Assembly (NCBI RefSeq): GCF_903944925.1
Contig: NZ_CAJATU010000064.1
Location: 62,001-126,000, forward strand
DNA: 64,000 nt
Source: an uncultured Rhodopila sp.
GTDB taxonomy: Bacteria > Pseudomonadota > Alphaproteobacteria > Acetobacterales > Acetobacteraceae
Direction of reading: 5' to 3'
The notes beneath the pieces were generated by a model. It saw only the letters and a program-made list of their open reading frames with translations. It ran no database searches and had not been told where the DNA came from. Below are positions 35,718 through 43,957 of the stretch, piece by piece. The position numbers were made by a program, and so were the translations under genes. The first letter of the stretch is position 1. Each line of letters starts with the position of its first letter.

Positions 35718-36977
35718 TCAGGCGCTCCGGGTGACTTGGGCGGATTGAAGGCCGGCGGATGGCTTGGCGAGCAGGGTCCGATACTCGTCGAGCGTGGCGG
35801 TTATCATCTGCTCGAGGCAGAAGGTGGCTTCGGCGCGGCGCTTGGCGGCACTGCCGAGGCGGTCGCACAGCGCCGCGTCTTTCAGCAGCCGCGTGACGGC
35901 GGCCAGCAGCGCGCCGCGGTCGCCGGGCGGGATCAGCAGGCCGGTTTCACCATCCAGCACAACTTCCGGAATGCCGCCGATGCGGCTTGCCACCACCGGC
36001 ACACCGGCTGCGGCGGCCTCCGCCGCGACCAGAGAGAATGCCTCGAACCAGCGCGACGGGATCAGCAGCACGTCGGACGCGCGCAGCAGGTCCGGCACGT
36101 CGCCGCGGCGGCCGAGCACATGGACACGCGGACCGGCGCTCCGCTGCACGTCATCACGCAGCACGCCGTCGCCCACCCACAGCATGATCGCCGAGGGGTC
36201 CGCCGCCAGCATCGAGTCCTGGATGGCCAGGATATCCGGAACGCCCTTGGCCTCGGACAGGTCGCCGACAAACAACGCGATGCGTGCGTCGGCCGGCAGC
36301 CCGAGGCGGGCGCGGATCGCGGTGCGGCTGCTGGCCTCGGCGCGGCGGGCACGCGACAGGTCGATGCCGTTGAACAGCGTCCGCACGCGGTTGCGCGCCA
36401 CGCCGACTTCCCGCACCACCATGTCGCCATTGAAGGACGAAACCGGCAGCCAGCGGTCGATGAACGCCGCCTGCATCCGGCGCCGCAACCGCCGCACGGC
36501 GAGTGCGAGGCCGCCTGCCTCCTCCACCGTCCGGCGCGAGCCGTGGTCGGTGAAGACAAAGCCGCGCGCACCGAGCAGCCGCGCTATCGGCGCCAGCACG
36601 GTGGACGGCGAGCCGAAATGGCAGTGCACCAGGGTCGGGCGGCGGCGCAGCATTTCCTTCGCGAACTGCCACCCGCTGCCGAGCGCTGCATGCGGCAGGC
36701 AGGTCAGCGTCGCCCCGGCGGCTTCGAGATCGGCCCGCAGGCTCGGGTCGGCGACCGGGCCGGCGACGATGTCCACCGCAAGATCAGCCTCGTGGCTGCG
36801 TTCCGCGAGGCGGAGCGCGTAGTCCTCGAACGGGGCGCGCTTGTCGAGTTGGCCGAAGACCCAGACGAGCAGGCGGTCCGGGCGGCGGGGCGCGGGGGTG
36901 GGGAAGCTCGACGGGACCGCGGGGATGCGCGACCGGCTCGCCGGAAGGGCGCTGTTGGGTTGAAGCAGAAGCGACAT
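35718..36977 (-). CDS. Family 4 glycosyltransferase
   Basis: A 419-residue GT-B glycosyltransferase. VWVFGQLDKRAPFEDYALRL starts the acceptor domain, LVHCHFGSP is a conserved helix cap, ALFVGDLSEAKGVPDIL opens the donor domain, and EAFSLVAAEAAAAGVPVVAS gives the E-x7-E motif of retaining GT4 enzymes (about residues 320-340). It is the first gene of the GT4/radical SAM pair. The acceptor is unknown. The 36-residue N-terminal extension is low-complexity. Confidence 0.9.
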   Translation of the reverse strand: MSLLLQPNSALPASRSRIPAVPSSFPTPAPRRPDRLLVWVFGQLDKRAPFEDYALRLAERSHEADLAVDIVAGPVADPSLRADLEAAGATLTCLPHAALGSGWQFAKEMLRRRPTLVHCHFGSPSTVLAPIARLLGARGFVFTDHGSRRTVEEAGGLALAVRRLRRRMQAAFIDRWLPVSSFNGDMVVREVGVARNRVRTLFNGIDLSRARRAEASSRTAIRARLGLPADARIALFVGDLSEAKGVPDILAIQDSMLAADPSAIMLWVGDGVLRDDVQRSAGPRVHVLGRRGDVPDLLRASDVLLIPSRWFEAFSLVAAEAAAAGVPVVASRIGGIPEVVLDGETGLLIPPGDRGALLAAVTRLLKDAALCDRLGSAAKRRAEATFCLEQMITATLDEYRTLLAKPSAGLQSAQVTRSA

Positions 36978-37313
36978 GCCCGGGGTTCCTTTTGGGTGGC
37001 AGAACGGAGACCCGGGGCGCAGCCGATGATGCCGTCAGGTCCTGCCCTGGCAACAGCAAGGACCGCGCCAGCGCTGGACGCATGCTAAAGGCATCTATTC
37101 GCAATTCGCAACGCATATCGCATTTCATGGGGCGGATTGTCGCGTCTTGCGAGCGTGACGCGGGAAAGGTGATGAAATGGGACGGGGATGCCGGGTCCAC
37201 TCGGCTCAGCCGTCATGGCTCGGCTTGTCCCGGCTTGTCCCGGCTTGTCCGGGTCACCGGCACGCCGGGATCATCCCGCACCGGATATCCGTGTTTGGAA
37301 CCCGGTGGTGAGA
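36978..37313. other. 336-bp gap with palindrome and tandem decamer
   Basis: No convincing gene. The gap holds a GTCATGG start (37212) followed by three exact tandem copies of CGGCTTGTCC at 37221-37250. The left part near 37080-37130 is AT-richer and could hold the promoter of the divergent or upstream units, but I see no clear boxes. Confidence 0.5.
37212..37250. repeat. GTCATGG plus 3 x CGGCTTGTCC tandem repeat
   Basis: GTCATGG at 37212-37218 is followed by three perfect head-to-tail copies of the decamer CGGCTTGTCC (37221-37230, 37231-37240, 37241-37250). The decamer is also the interior of related palindromes, such as CGGGCTTGTCC near 7674, so it may be an expanded arm of the GTCATGG family. 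Confidence 0.6.
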
Positions 37314-37688
37314 TCAGGAGTCCCGGGCTGACGACGGAGGCGTGGGCTTTGCTGCGGCACCGCGAGCCTGTTTGTCCGGCGGTTCGGCGGCGAAGGCTTC
37401 GCGCGCGGCGTGCGCGGCTCGTGCGATGCGGTTGGATGTGTCGACAACCGTATGGACGCCATCGACGATCGGGCGGACGAATTTTGTTTCGCGCAGAGCG
37501 CTGGCGGCTTCGCTTGCGGCGCGGTTGAGCGATCCGACGACATCGTCAAACGACGGCGGGGAAACTGACCTTACGCTTCCCGAGGCTCCGGTGGCGGCAT
37601 TGCCGACCGTGGAGGCGGCCTTCTCCACACGGTGTTTGACCGTTCCGATCGCGTCTTGAGCCAGTTTCTTGAGTGAATCGAGGGTCAT
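37314..37688 (-). CDS. Hypothetical helical protein
   Basis: A 124-residue protein from ATG 37688. Residues 1-30 (MTLDSLKKLAQDAIGTVKHR) and about 55-105 are amphipathic helices rich in Ala, Glu, Lys and Arg, with a low-complexity Pro/Ser tail. No signal peptide or membrane segment is seen. It resembles small stress or phasin-like helical proteins in composition only; I do not recognise the family. Confidence 0.45.
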   Translation of the reverse strand: MTLDSLKKLAQDAIGTVKHRVEKAASTVGNAATGASGSVRSVSPPSFDDVVGSLNRAASEAASALRETKFVRPIVDGVHTVVDTSNRIARAAHAAREAFAAEPPDKQARGAAAKPTPPSSARDS

Positions 37689-38358
37689 TCTGCCTCTCCA
37701 TCGACATGATGATGTCCGCGCCCGGTTCCCCGGGCGGCGGGCCCGGAGCGCGCACAAGCACAGCGGTTTACAGCCGCGCACGGCGGTGCACCCGAATACT
37801 ATATTGCACGGCCGGAGTGTTACGGCAATAGGGTATGCGGGGCGAACCGGTTTTCCTGAGAATAACTGCTCCCGGCGTACTTGTTTGTATCGCGATCTAT
37901 TGGCTTCGTGTGGCGGAAAAGACGCGGGGCCGTAAACCGAAATTACCTCGCGTGCTTGCTGAAAGCTGTGCGGGATTGGGTTTCCCTGCGTCAATAAATA
38001 GTCTTGTCTTCTTGCTCTTAACCAATGAGGCACGCGAACAGCGACCAGGCGCGCCGTCACGACATCGACCGACTATGATTTGACTTGGACTATTTTGCGC
38101 CGCGTTGCGAAGCTTTTCGCCGGCGAGCGTGACCGCGATCGGATTCGATCTGGCGAAATATTGAAATATCAGCGTAAAGATGGATACGGAATGTCCCGAC
38201 ACCTTCGCCATCGCGCCTGCCGGGCCAGTCGGTGCCGGCCTTCGATAGCTGATCGCGGTCGAGGTGAAGGCTCCGTCCACATTGTGGCGGTTACCGGTCT
38301 CAACACAGATTGCCGCGGATCTGCTGACAAGCGCCGCCAATACTGCTACAACGCGCAC
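37689..38358. other. 670-bp gene-poor region of lower GC
   Basis: No coding-like frame on either strand. The stretch from about 37840 to 38170 is visibly less GC-rich than its surroundings, with runs such as TAAATAGTCTTGTCTTCTTG. At its right end lies the broken duplicate of the DUF29 5' end. The composition and the relic suggest remodelling or acquisition, but no mobile element is identifiable. Confidence 0.45.
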
Positions 38359-38408
38359 ATGCCCGATAGCCTCTACGAACACGACGTCCTGGCCTGGTCG
38401 GAGCATCC
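38359..38408 (+). pseudogene. Partial duplicate of the DUF29 gene 5' end
   Basis: ATG 38359 reads MPDSLYEHDVLAWSEH, almost identical to MPDSRYEHDALAWSQH of the intact DUF29 gene that starts 77 bp downstream. After about 16 codons similarity ends and the frame runs into unrelated sequence. It is a remnant of a tandem DUF29 copy. Confidence 0.65.
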
Positions 38409-38435
38409 CACGCCTTTTCATGCTAAGAGATACCT

Positions 38436-38918
38436 ATGCCGGACAGCCGTTACGAACACGACGCCTTGGCCTGGTCGCAGCATCAGGCCGAACTTCTTCG
38501 CCGCCTCGGTCGCGGAGAAAGGGTGAATGACGTCGATTGGGCAAACCTCGCGGAGGAGATCGAGGGCGTGGGGCTGTCCGAACTGCACGCGGTCGAGAGC
38601 TGTCTGAACCTGATCTTGCTGCACCTTCTCAAGCTTCATGTCTGGCCCGACAGCGAAGCCTGCCGCCATTGGCGGGTTGAGATTGTCGGCTTCCAAAAGA
38701 ACCTCAAGCGGCAATTTGCCCCCTCGATGAGACAAAGGATCGACCTCGGCGAGTTGTATACCGATGCGCTCGATCAATTGCGGGCCGGCGACCCCGACCT
38801 CCGGTTGCCGCCGGAGAATCCATTCACCCTGGACGACCTTCGAGTTGGCGACGTGAAGAGCCTCCTGAGCCGCCTCGCACCCTCCGAAGCGGACGCTGAG
38901 CCTGATCCCCGAACGTAG
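38436..38918 (+). CDS. DUF29 family protein
   Basis: A 160-residue DUF29 protein: YEHDALAWSQHQAELLRRL, then the conserved VDWANLAEEIEGVGLSEL, a helical LILLHLLKLHVW segment and the SWRVEI-like HWRVEIVGFQKNLKRQFAP. DUF29 proteins are common in multiple copies in cyanobacteria and Acetobacteraceae and their function is unknown. A broken copy of the first 16 codons lies just upstream. No partner gene is evident. Confidence 0.88.
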   Translation: MPDSRYEHDALAWSQHQAELLRRLGRGERVNDVDWANLAEEIEGVGLSELHAVESCLNLILLHLLKLHVWPDSEACRHWRVEIVGFQKNLKRQFAPSMRQRIDLGELYTDALDQLRAGDPDLRLPPENPFTLDDLRVGDVKSLLSRLAPSEADAEPDPRT

Positions 38919-38932
38919 AACATTGTTCGGGA

Positions 38933-38946
38933 GCATCACGTGATGC
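38933..38946. other. Perfect palindrome GCATCACGTGATGC
   Basis: A perfect 14-bp palindrome 15 bp after the DUF29 stop. It overlaps the start of a possible micro-ORF. It has no T-tract, so it is not an obvious terminator and could be a regulator site. Confidence 0.35.
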
Positions 38947-39029
38947 ACTGGAACCACATCTGCATAACTGTCATCTCGCCGATCATCGTTGGGGGCGGCG
39001 GGCTTTGGTTGAACCGTCACGCGCGCTAA
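38943..39029 (+). CDS. Possible 28-residue membrane micro-protein
   Basis: ATG 38943 opens a 28-codon frame with one hydrophobic segment ([18 protein letters not shown]) and a basic tail (NRHAR), the pattern of single-span micro-proteins. GGAG lies 9 bp upstream. It sits between the DUF29 gene and leuS. There is no homology evidence. Confidence 0.3.
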   Translation: MHWNHICITVISPIIVGGGGLWLNRHAR

Positions 39030-39108
39030 TGGGCTACGCCCGGACCGGCTGCCCCGCCTCAATGATACGTACTTGCAAGCCGCCGCGCCCCGCCCGATAC
39101 ATCCGCCC

Positions 39109-41721
39109 ATGAATGATACGCCCACGCCCGTACCGGACTCCGCCCCGCGCTACGACTTCGCCGCCGCCGAACCCCGTTGGCAGCAGGCCTGGGCCGAACG
39201 CGCCTGCTTCCGGGTGGAGGACGTCCCCACCGACGGCAAGCCCAAATACTACGTGCTGGAGATGTTCCCCTACCCCAGCGGCAAGATCCACATGGGGCAT
39301 GTCCGCAACTACACCCTCGGCGACGTCGTCGCCCGCTACAAGCGCGCCCGCGGCTTCTCCGTGCTGCACCCGATGGGCTGGGACGCCTTCGGCCTGCCCG
39401 CCGAGAACGCCGCCCGCGAGCGTGGCGTCCACCCCGCCAAATGGACCTACGAGAACATCGCCAACATGCGCACCGAGCTCAAGCGCATGGGCCTGTCGCT
39501 GGAATGGGAACGCGAGTTCGCCACCTGCCAGCCGGAATATTACCGCCACCAGCAGAAGCTGTTCCTCGATTTCCTCAAGGCCGGCCTGGTCGAGCGCAAG
39601 GAAAGCTGGGTCAACTGGGACCCGGTCGACGGCACCGTGCTGGCCAATGAACAGGTGATCGACGGCAAGGGCTGGCGCTCCGGCGCGCCGGTGGAGAAGA
39701 AACAGCTCAGCCAGTGGTTCCTCAGCATTACCAAATATGCCCCGGACCTGTTGGACGCGCTCGCCACCCTGGACCGCTGGCCCGAACGCGTCCGCCTCAT
39801 GCAGGCCAACTGGATCGGCCGATCCGAGGGCGCACGGGTGATCTTCAGCCTGGACTGCAGCCCGGAAACGGTGGAGGTCTACACCACCCGCCCCGACACG
39901 CTGTTCGGCATGTCCTTCCTGGCCATCGCGCCGGAGCACCCGATCGCCGCCTCGGTCGCCGCGCTGAACCCCGCCGCGGCGGATTTCGTGGCCGAGTGCC
40001 GCAGCCGCGGCACGTCGGAGGTCACCATCGAAGCCGGCGAGAAGCTCGGCTTCGACACCGGCCTGCGGGTCAAGCACCCGTTTATCGAAGGCGCCACCTA
40101 TCCGGTCTGGATCGCGAACTTTGTGCTGATGGAATACGGCACCGGCGCCATCTTCGGCTGCCCCGGCCACGACCAGCGCGACATGGACTTCGCTCGCAAA
40201 TACGGCCTGAGCGTTACGCCCGTCGTGCTGCCGCCGGGTGCAGACCCGGCGACGTTCAGGCTGGGGAACGAGGCGTATACCGGTCCCGGGACAGCGTACA
40301 ACTCCGGCTTCCTCGACGGCCTGGACACCGATGCCGCCAAGCGCACCGCCATCGCCCGGCTGGAGGAGCTGGGCATCGGCCAGGGCCTGACCAACTGGCG
40401 TCTTCGCGACTGGGGTGTCTCCCGCCAGCGCTACTGGGGCTGCCCGATCCCGATCATCCATTGCGATTCGTGCGGCGTGGTGCCGGTGCCGGACGACCAG
40501 TTGCCGGTGCGCCTGCCCGACGACGTCACCTTCGACCGTCCCGGCAACCCGCTGGACCACCACCCGTCCTGGAAGCACGTGCATTGCCCGGTCTGCGGCG
40601 CTCCGGCCCGGCGGGAGACCGACACGTTCGACACCTTCGTCGACAGCTCCTGGTATTTCGCCCGCTATTGCAGCCCGACGGCCGACATCCCGCTGGTGAG
40701 GGCGGCAGTCGATCACTGGATGCCGGTGGACCAGTATATCGGCGGCATCGAGCACGCCATCCTGCACCTGCTCTATTCCCGTTTCTTCACCCGGGCGATG
40801 AAGGACACCGGCCACGTCTCGGTGGAGGAGCCTTTCGCCGGCCTGTTCACCCAGGGCATGGTGAACCACGAATCCTACAAGGGCGCCGACAATCACTGGC
40901 TGTATCCCGAGGAAATCGAGAAGCGCCCGGACGGCACCGCTATCAACCGAGCCACGGGCGAGCCGGTCATCGTCGGCCGCGTCGAGGCGATGAGCAAATC
41001 CAAGCGCAACACCATCGACCCCGGCGCCATCATCGCCCGCTACGGCGCCGACACCGCCCGCTGGTTCATCCTCTCCGACAACCCGCCGGAACGCGATATG
41101 GAGTGGACTGAATCCGGCGCCGCCGGGGCGTTCCGTTTCACCCAGCGCGTGTTCCGGCTGGCGGAAGCCCTGGACGGCCTGCCGGTTGCAGCCCAACCCG
41201 AAACCTTTGGCCCGGCTGGCCGGGCGCTGCGGCGCGCCACGCATCGCTGCATTGCCGCGGTGACCGACGCGCTGGAGGGCTTTGCCTTCAACGTCGCCGT
41301 CGCCCGGCTATACGAACTGGCCAACGCCATCACCGACGCCGAACGCGCCGCCGCCGAGCCCGGCCTGGCTTGGGCGCGGCGCGAATCAATGGAAATGATG
41401 GCCCGCCTCGCCGCCCCGATGATGCCGCATCTGGCCGAGGAAATTCATCTGCGCCTGGTCCCCGGCGGCGGCCGACTGGTCGCCGAACTCCCCTGGCCGG
41501 ACGCGGACCCCGCCCTCCTGGTCGCGGAAACTGTCACCATCGCCGTACAGGTCGGCGGCAAGCTGCGCGGCACGATAGAGGCCGCCCCCGACGCCGCCGC
41601 CGACACGGTCATCGCCGCGGCGGAGGCCGAACCGAACGTTGCCAAGGCGCTGGAGGGCAAGCGCATCGTCAAGCGGGTGCACGTGCCGAACCGCATCGTC
41701 AACTTCGTGGTGGCCGGATGA
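39109..41721 (+). CDS. leuS: Leucyl-tRNA synthetase
   Basis: An 870-residue class Ia synthetase. [19 protein letters not shown] contains the HIGH motif (HMGH), the connective/editing domain follows (about residues 225-415), and [13 protein letters not shown] near residue 625 is the KMSKS loop. The C-terminal anticodon-binding domain ends [14 protein letters not shown]. It charges tRNA-Leu and edits mischarged products. It starts at ATG 39109 with the family-standard [14 protein letters not shown] shortly after. Its TGA overlaps the lptE ATG by 4 bp, the usual alphaproteobacterial leuS-lptE-holA order. Confidence 0.97.
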   Translation: MNDTPTPVPDSAPRYDFAAAEPRWQQAWAERACFRVEDVPTDGKPKYYVLEMFPYPSGKIHMGHVRNYTLGDVVARYKRARGFSVLHPMGWDAFGLPAENAARERGVHPAKWTYENIANMRTELKRMGLSLEWEREFATCQPEYYRHQQKLFLDFLKAGLVERKESWVNWDPVDGTVLANEQVIDGKGWRSGAPVEKKQLSQWFLSITKYAPDLLDALATLDRWPERVRLMQANWIGRSEGARVIFSLDCSPETVEVYTTRPDTLFGMSFLAIAPEHPIAASVAALNPAAADFVAECRSRGTSEVTIEAGEKLGFDTGLRVKHPFIEGATYPVWIANFVLMEYGTGAIFGCPGHDQRDMDFARKYGLSVTPVVLPPGADPATFRLGNEAYTGPGTAYNSGFLDGLDTDAAKRTAIARLEELGIGQGLTNWRLRDWGVSRQRYWGCPIPIIHCDSCGVVPVPDDQLPVRLPDDVTFDRPGNPLDHHPSWKHVHCPVCGAPARRETDTFDTFVDSSWYFARYCSPTADIPLVRAAVDHWMPVDQYIGGIEHAILHLLYSRFFTRAMKDTGHVSVEEPFAGLFTQGMVNHESYKGADNHWLYPEEIEKRPDGTAINRATGEPVIVGRVEAMSKSKRNTIDPGAIIARYGADTARWFILSDNPPERDMEWTESGAAGAFRFTQRVFRLAEALDGLPVAAQPETFGPAGRALRRATHRCIAAVTDALEGFAFNVAVARLYELANAITDAERAAAEPGLAWARRESMEMMARLAAPMMPHLAEEIHLRLVPGGGRLVAELPWPDADPALLVAETVTIAVQVGGKLRGTIEAAPDAAADTVIAAAEAEPNVAKALEGKRIVKRVHVPNRIVNFVVAG

Positions 41722-42251
41722 CGTCACAGGTCGGCCGCCGCGGGCTTTGCCTCGGCGCCGTCGCCGCGCTCGGCGGCTGCGGCTTCCAGCCCGTCTACAT
41801 GCCGACGGCATCGCACAAGACCGGCGCGGCGCCGCGCGGGCTGCAGTCGGTCTTCGTCGCCATCATCCCCGAGCGGCCGGGCCAGGAACTGCGGCAGGCG
41901 TTGCAGGAGCGGTTCGGCAGCGACTCGGGCACCCCGTCCGCCTACGAACTTCAGGTCTCCTTCGGCATCGCCGGCGAGGGGATCGCGATCCAGAGCAATG
42001 CCCTGGCGACCCGCATCCGGATGACCGGCAATGCCACCTGGCTGCTGCATGCGCACGACGCCAGGCGCACCGTGCTGACCTCGGGAAGCGCTCGCTACAT
42101 CGACGGCATCAACCTGTTCGATGCCGAATACTTTGCCGCGGATCTGGAAACCGAGGCTGTGCAAAAGCGCATCGCCGAGGAGATCGCCCAGCAGATCGCC
42201 ACCCAGCTTGCGATCTGGTTCCGCAAGCAGGCCGCGCAGCAGGCCGGGTGA
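41718..42251 (+). CDS. lptE: LPS-assembly lipoprotein LptE
   Basis: A 177-residue outer-membrane lipoprotein. The short signal peptide ends at the lipobox LGGC (Cys near residue 21), followed by GFQPVYMP, the hallmark start of LptE. The C-terminal helix region ([20 protein letters not shown]) is conserved. LptE plugs the LptD barrel and helps deliver lipopolysaccharide to the cell surface. It is the middle gene of leuS-lptE-holA, with start/stop overlaps on both sides. Confidence 0.92.
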   Translation: MTSQVGRRGLCLGAVAALGGCGFQPVYMPTASHKTGAAPRGLQSVFVAIIPERPGQELRQALQERFGSDSGTPSAYELQVSFGIAGEGIAIQSNALATRIRMTGNATWLLHAHDARRTVLTSGSARYIDGINLFDAEYFAADLETEAVQKRIAEEIAQQIATQLAIWFRKQAAQQAG

Positions 42252-43273
42252 AGCTCGCTCCGGCGCGGGTTGCGGCGTTCCTTGGCGATCCCGGTTCGTG
42301 CCGGGTCGTTCTGTTGTATGGCGACGATGCCGGCATGATCCGCGAGCGGGCCGAGGCGCTGGTGCGCGCGGTGGCCGGGTCGCTGGACGATCCGTTCCTG
42401 GTGACCGAACTGGCGCGCGAGGACGTCCGCCGCCTGCCCGACGAGGCGGCGGGCCTGTCGCTGATGGGCGGCCGGCGGGTGGTTCGGGTGCGCGATGCGA
42501 CGGACGCGTCGGCGGACCCCGTGGCGGTGCTGCTGAAAAGCGCGGCGCCGGCTCTGGTGGTGCTGGAGGCCGGCGCCTTGCCGACACGCTCCAAGCTGCG
42601 GGTGCTGCTGGATGCCGCGCCGGATGGCGCCACCATCGGCTGCTACCCGGAGGAAGGCCGGGCGCTGGAGGAGACGATACGCGCCACCTTGCGGGCGGCT
42701 GGTGCGGCTATCGCGCCCGATGCCCTCTCCTGGCTTTCCCAGCATCTCGGCGCCGATCGGCTGTCGACCCGGGGGGAGCTGGAGAAGCTGGCGCTCTATG
42801 CGGGGCAGGGCCAGACGATCGACCTGGACGCGGCGATGACCTGCGTCGGCGATCTTGCGGGGTTGTCGCTGGACGACGCGCTGTTCGCCGCGACCACCGG
42901 GGATGTCGCCACGGCGGACCGGGCGTTGGAACTGGCGATCGCGGAGGGCGCGGCCCCGGTCCAGATCTTGCGCGTGGCGCTGGGGCATCTGCAGAAGCTG
43001 CACCGGGCGCGGCTGGCGATGGATGAGCAGGGCATGACAGCGGGGGACGCGACCAAGACGGTCCGGCCGCCGGTATTCTACCAGAAGGTCGGGGCTTTCA
43101 GCCGCTCGCTGGGGTTTTGGCCGGCGGCGACACTTGTCGCGGCGATGGCGGCCCTGGCCGAGGCGGAACGCGGCTGCAAGCGCACCGGCTGGCCTGACCA
43201 GGCGCTGGCGCGCAACGCCGTGCTGACCTTGGCGCGGCGGGCGGCGGCGGCCTCCCGTCCGGGGCGGCGCTGA
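42248..43273 (+). CDS. holA: DNA polymerase III subunit delta
   Basis: A 341-residue protein. GTG 42248 overlaps the lptE stop by 4 bp. The N-terminal VRVVLLYGDDAGMIRERAE-like segment is the Pol III delta Rossmann-like domain, and SWLSQHLGADRLSTRGELEK followed by KLALYAG is the conserved lid region. The C-terminal helical collar contains RPPVFYQKVGAF. Delta opens the sliding clamp in the clamp-loader complex. Confidence 0.93.
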   Translation: MKLAPARVAAFLGDPGSCRVVLLYGDDAGMIRERAEALVRAVAGSLDDPFLVTELAREDVRRLPDEAAGLSLMGGRRVVRVRDATDASADPVAVLLKSAAPALVVLEAGALPTRSKLRVLLDAAPDGATIGCYPEEGRALEETIRATLRAAGAAIAPDALSWLSQHLGADRLSTRGELEKLALYAGQGQTIDLDAAMTCVGDLAGLSLDDALFAATTGDVATADRALELAIAEGAAPVQILRVALGHLQKLHRARLAMDEQGMTAGDATKTVRPPVFYQKVGAFSRSLGFWPAATLVAAMAALAEAERGCKRTGWPDQALARNAVLTLARRAAAASRPGRR

Positions 43274-43324
43274 GGCAGTCTCTCCCCGTTAACGGTCATG
43301 GCCCGCAGCGGCAATGTACAAATT

Positions 43325-43344
43325 TTGATCCTGAAATCGATCAA
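43325..43344. promoter_or_regulatory. TTGATC-N8-GATCAA dyad upstream of hypothetical gene
   Basis: A 20-bp dyad with perfect 6-bp arms, 94 bp before the ATG at 43438. The half-sites resemble FNR boxes, but the spacing is 8 instead of the N4 of FNR/CRP sites, so it is not a canonical FNR site. It may be an operator for another regulator. A GATACT -10-like box overlaps its right end. Confidence 0.3.
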
Positions 43345-43437
43345 TGATACTTTGCATTATCGGCTTCTTGTGCCACACAAGCATGGTATTTTGCGAGGGC
43401 GTCAGTTGCGACTCGGCCCCTACACCAGGAGGTTGCA

Positions 43438-43815
43438 ATGGCTTACAAGCGGTCCAGCGATCAGACCAGCCGGAGATCCGCCATCGCGCCAAGCGCCCCC
43501 CCGCCGCTCGGTTCGGCGGAGGCTGCGCTCTTCCAGCGCGTCATAAGCGCCGTCGCGCCTGACTGGGTCGTGGAATTGCATGGCATATGCGCCGATGAGG
43601 CCAGCCTGATCGTCGTGCCGGAAAGCGGGGAGGATATCGCCGGGCCCAGCTTCTCGGTCAGCCGGGAGAGCTTTGGCTTCAAGCTCGACCGCGTCAGATG
43701 GGATGTCATGACCGAGCTCGGCCTGTATTCATCATTGACGGACGTTTTGGTGGCGATTCGGCGTCAGTTGGAGTTCTGTTGCAATTCAGAACATATCGGC
43801 GTGACGATCCATTGA
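43438..43815 (+). CDS. Hypothetical protein
   Basis: A 125-residue protein from ATG 43438, preceded by an excellent AGGAGG. The N-terminal 25 residues are low-complexity (Ser, Pro, Arg), followed by an alpha/beta domain (ALFQRVISAVAPDWVVELHG to VLVAIRRQLEFCCNSEH). No signal peptide or membrane segment. I do not recognise a family. It has its own AT-rich upstream region with a TTGATC-N8-GATCAA dyad, so it is likely independently regulated. Confidence 0.6.
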   Translation: MAYKRSSDQTSRRSAIAPSAPPPLGSAEAALFQRVISAVAPDWVVELHGICADEASLIVVPESGEDIAGPSFSVSRESFGFKLDRVRWDVMTELGLYSSLTDVLVAIRRQLEFCCNSEHIGVTIH

Positions 43816-43934
43816 TACGATCGGCGACAGCCCGGGGGTCTCAGTCATATATTGTTACATGACAGGACTGACGTAGAAACCGGGAATTGATAGTCACGTT
43901 CGTGTTGCACGCCCCACGGTGTTCCAGGCATGTT

Positions 43935-43947
43935 GATGTCTGACATC
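43935..43947. promoter_or_regulatory. Palindrome GATGTC-T-GACATC before MFS gene
   Basis: A perfect 13-bp palindrome ending 10 bp before the GTG start of the MFS transporter. Location at the translation start region suggests a repressor operator, as is common for drug-efflux genes, but no regulator gene adjoins. Confidence 0.35.
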
Positions 43948-43957
43948 GGGAAACATC

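Noticed and set aside
37689-38430. Several 60-170-codon frames in the gene-poor stretch
   Set aside because: They overlap each other in different frames, lack ribosome-binding sites and have no family resemblance.
38920-38930. GAACATTGTTC, LexA-like box
   Set aside because: The alphaproteobacterial LexA site is a GTTC-N7-GTTC direct repeat. This is a short palindrome after a gene and not upstream of an SOS gene.
39034-41244. 736-codon open frame antisense to leuS
   Set aside because: leuS on the other strand has complete family motifs. The antisense frame is a GC-rich shadow with no recognisable domain; long antisense ORFs are common at this GC content.
43325-43344. FNR box before the hypothetical gene
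   Set aside because: Half-sites resemble FNR, but the spacing is 8, not 4, so it does not fit the FNR/FixK site.
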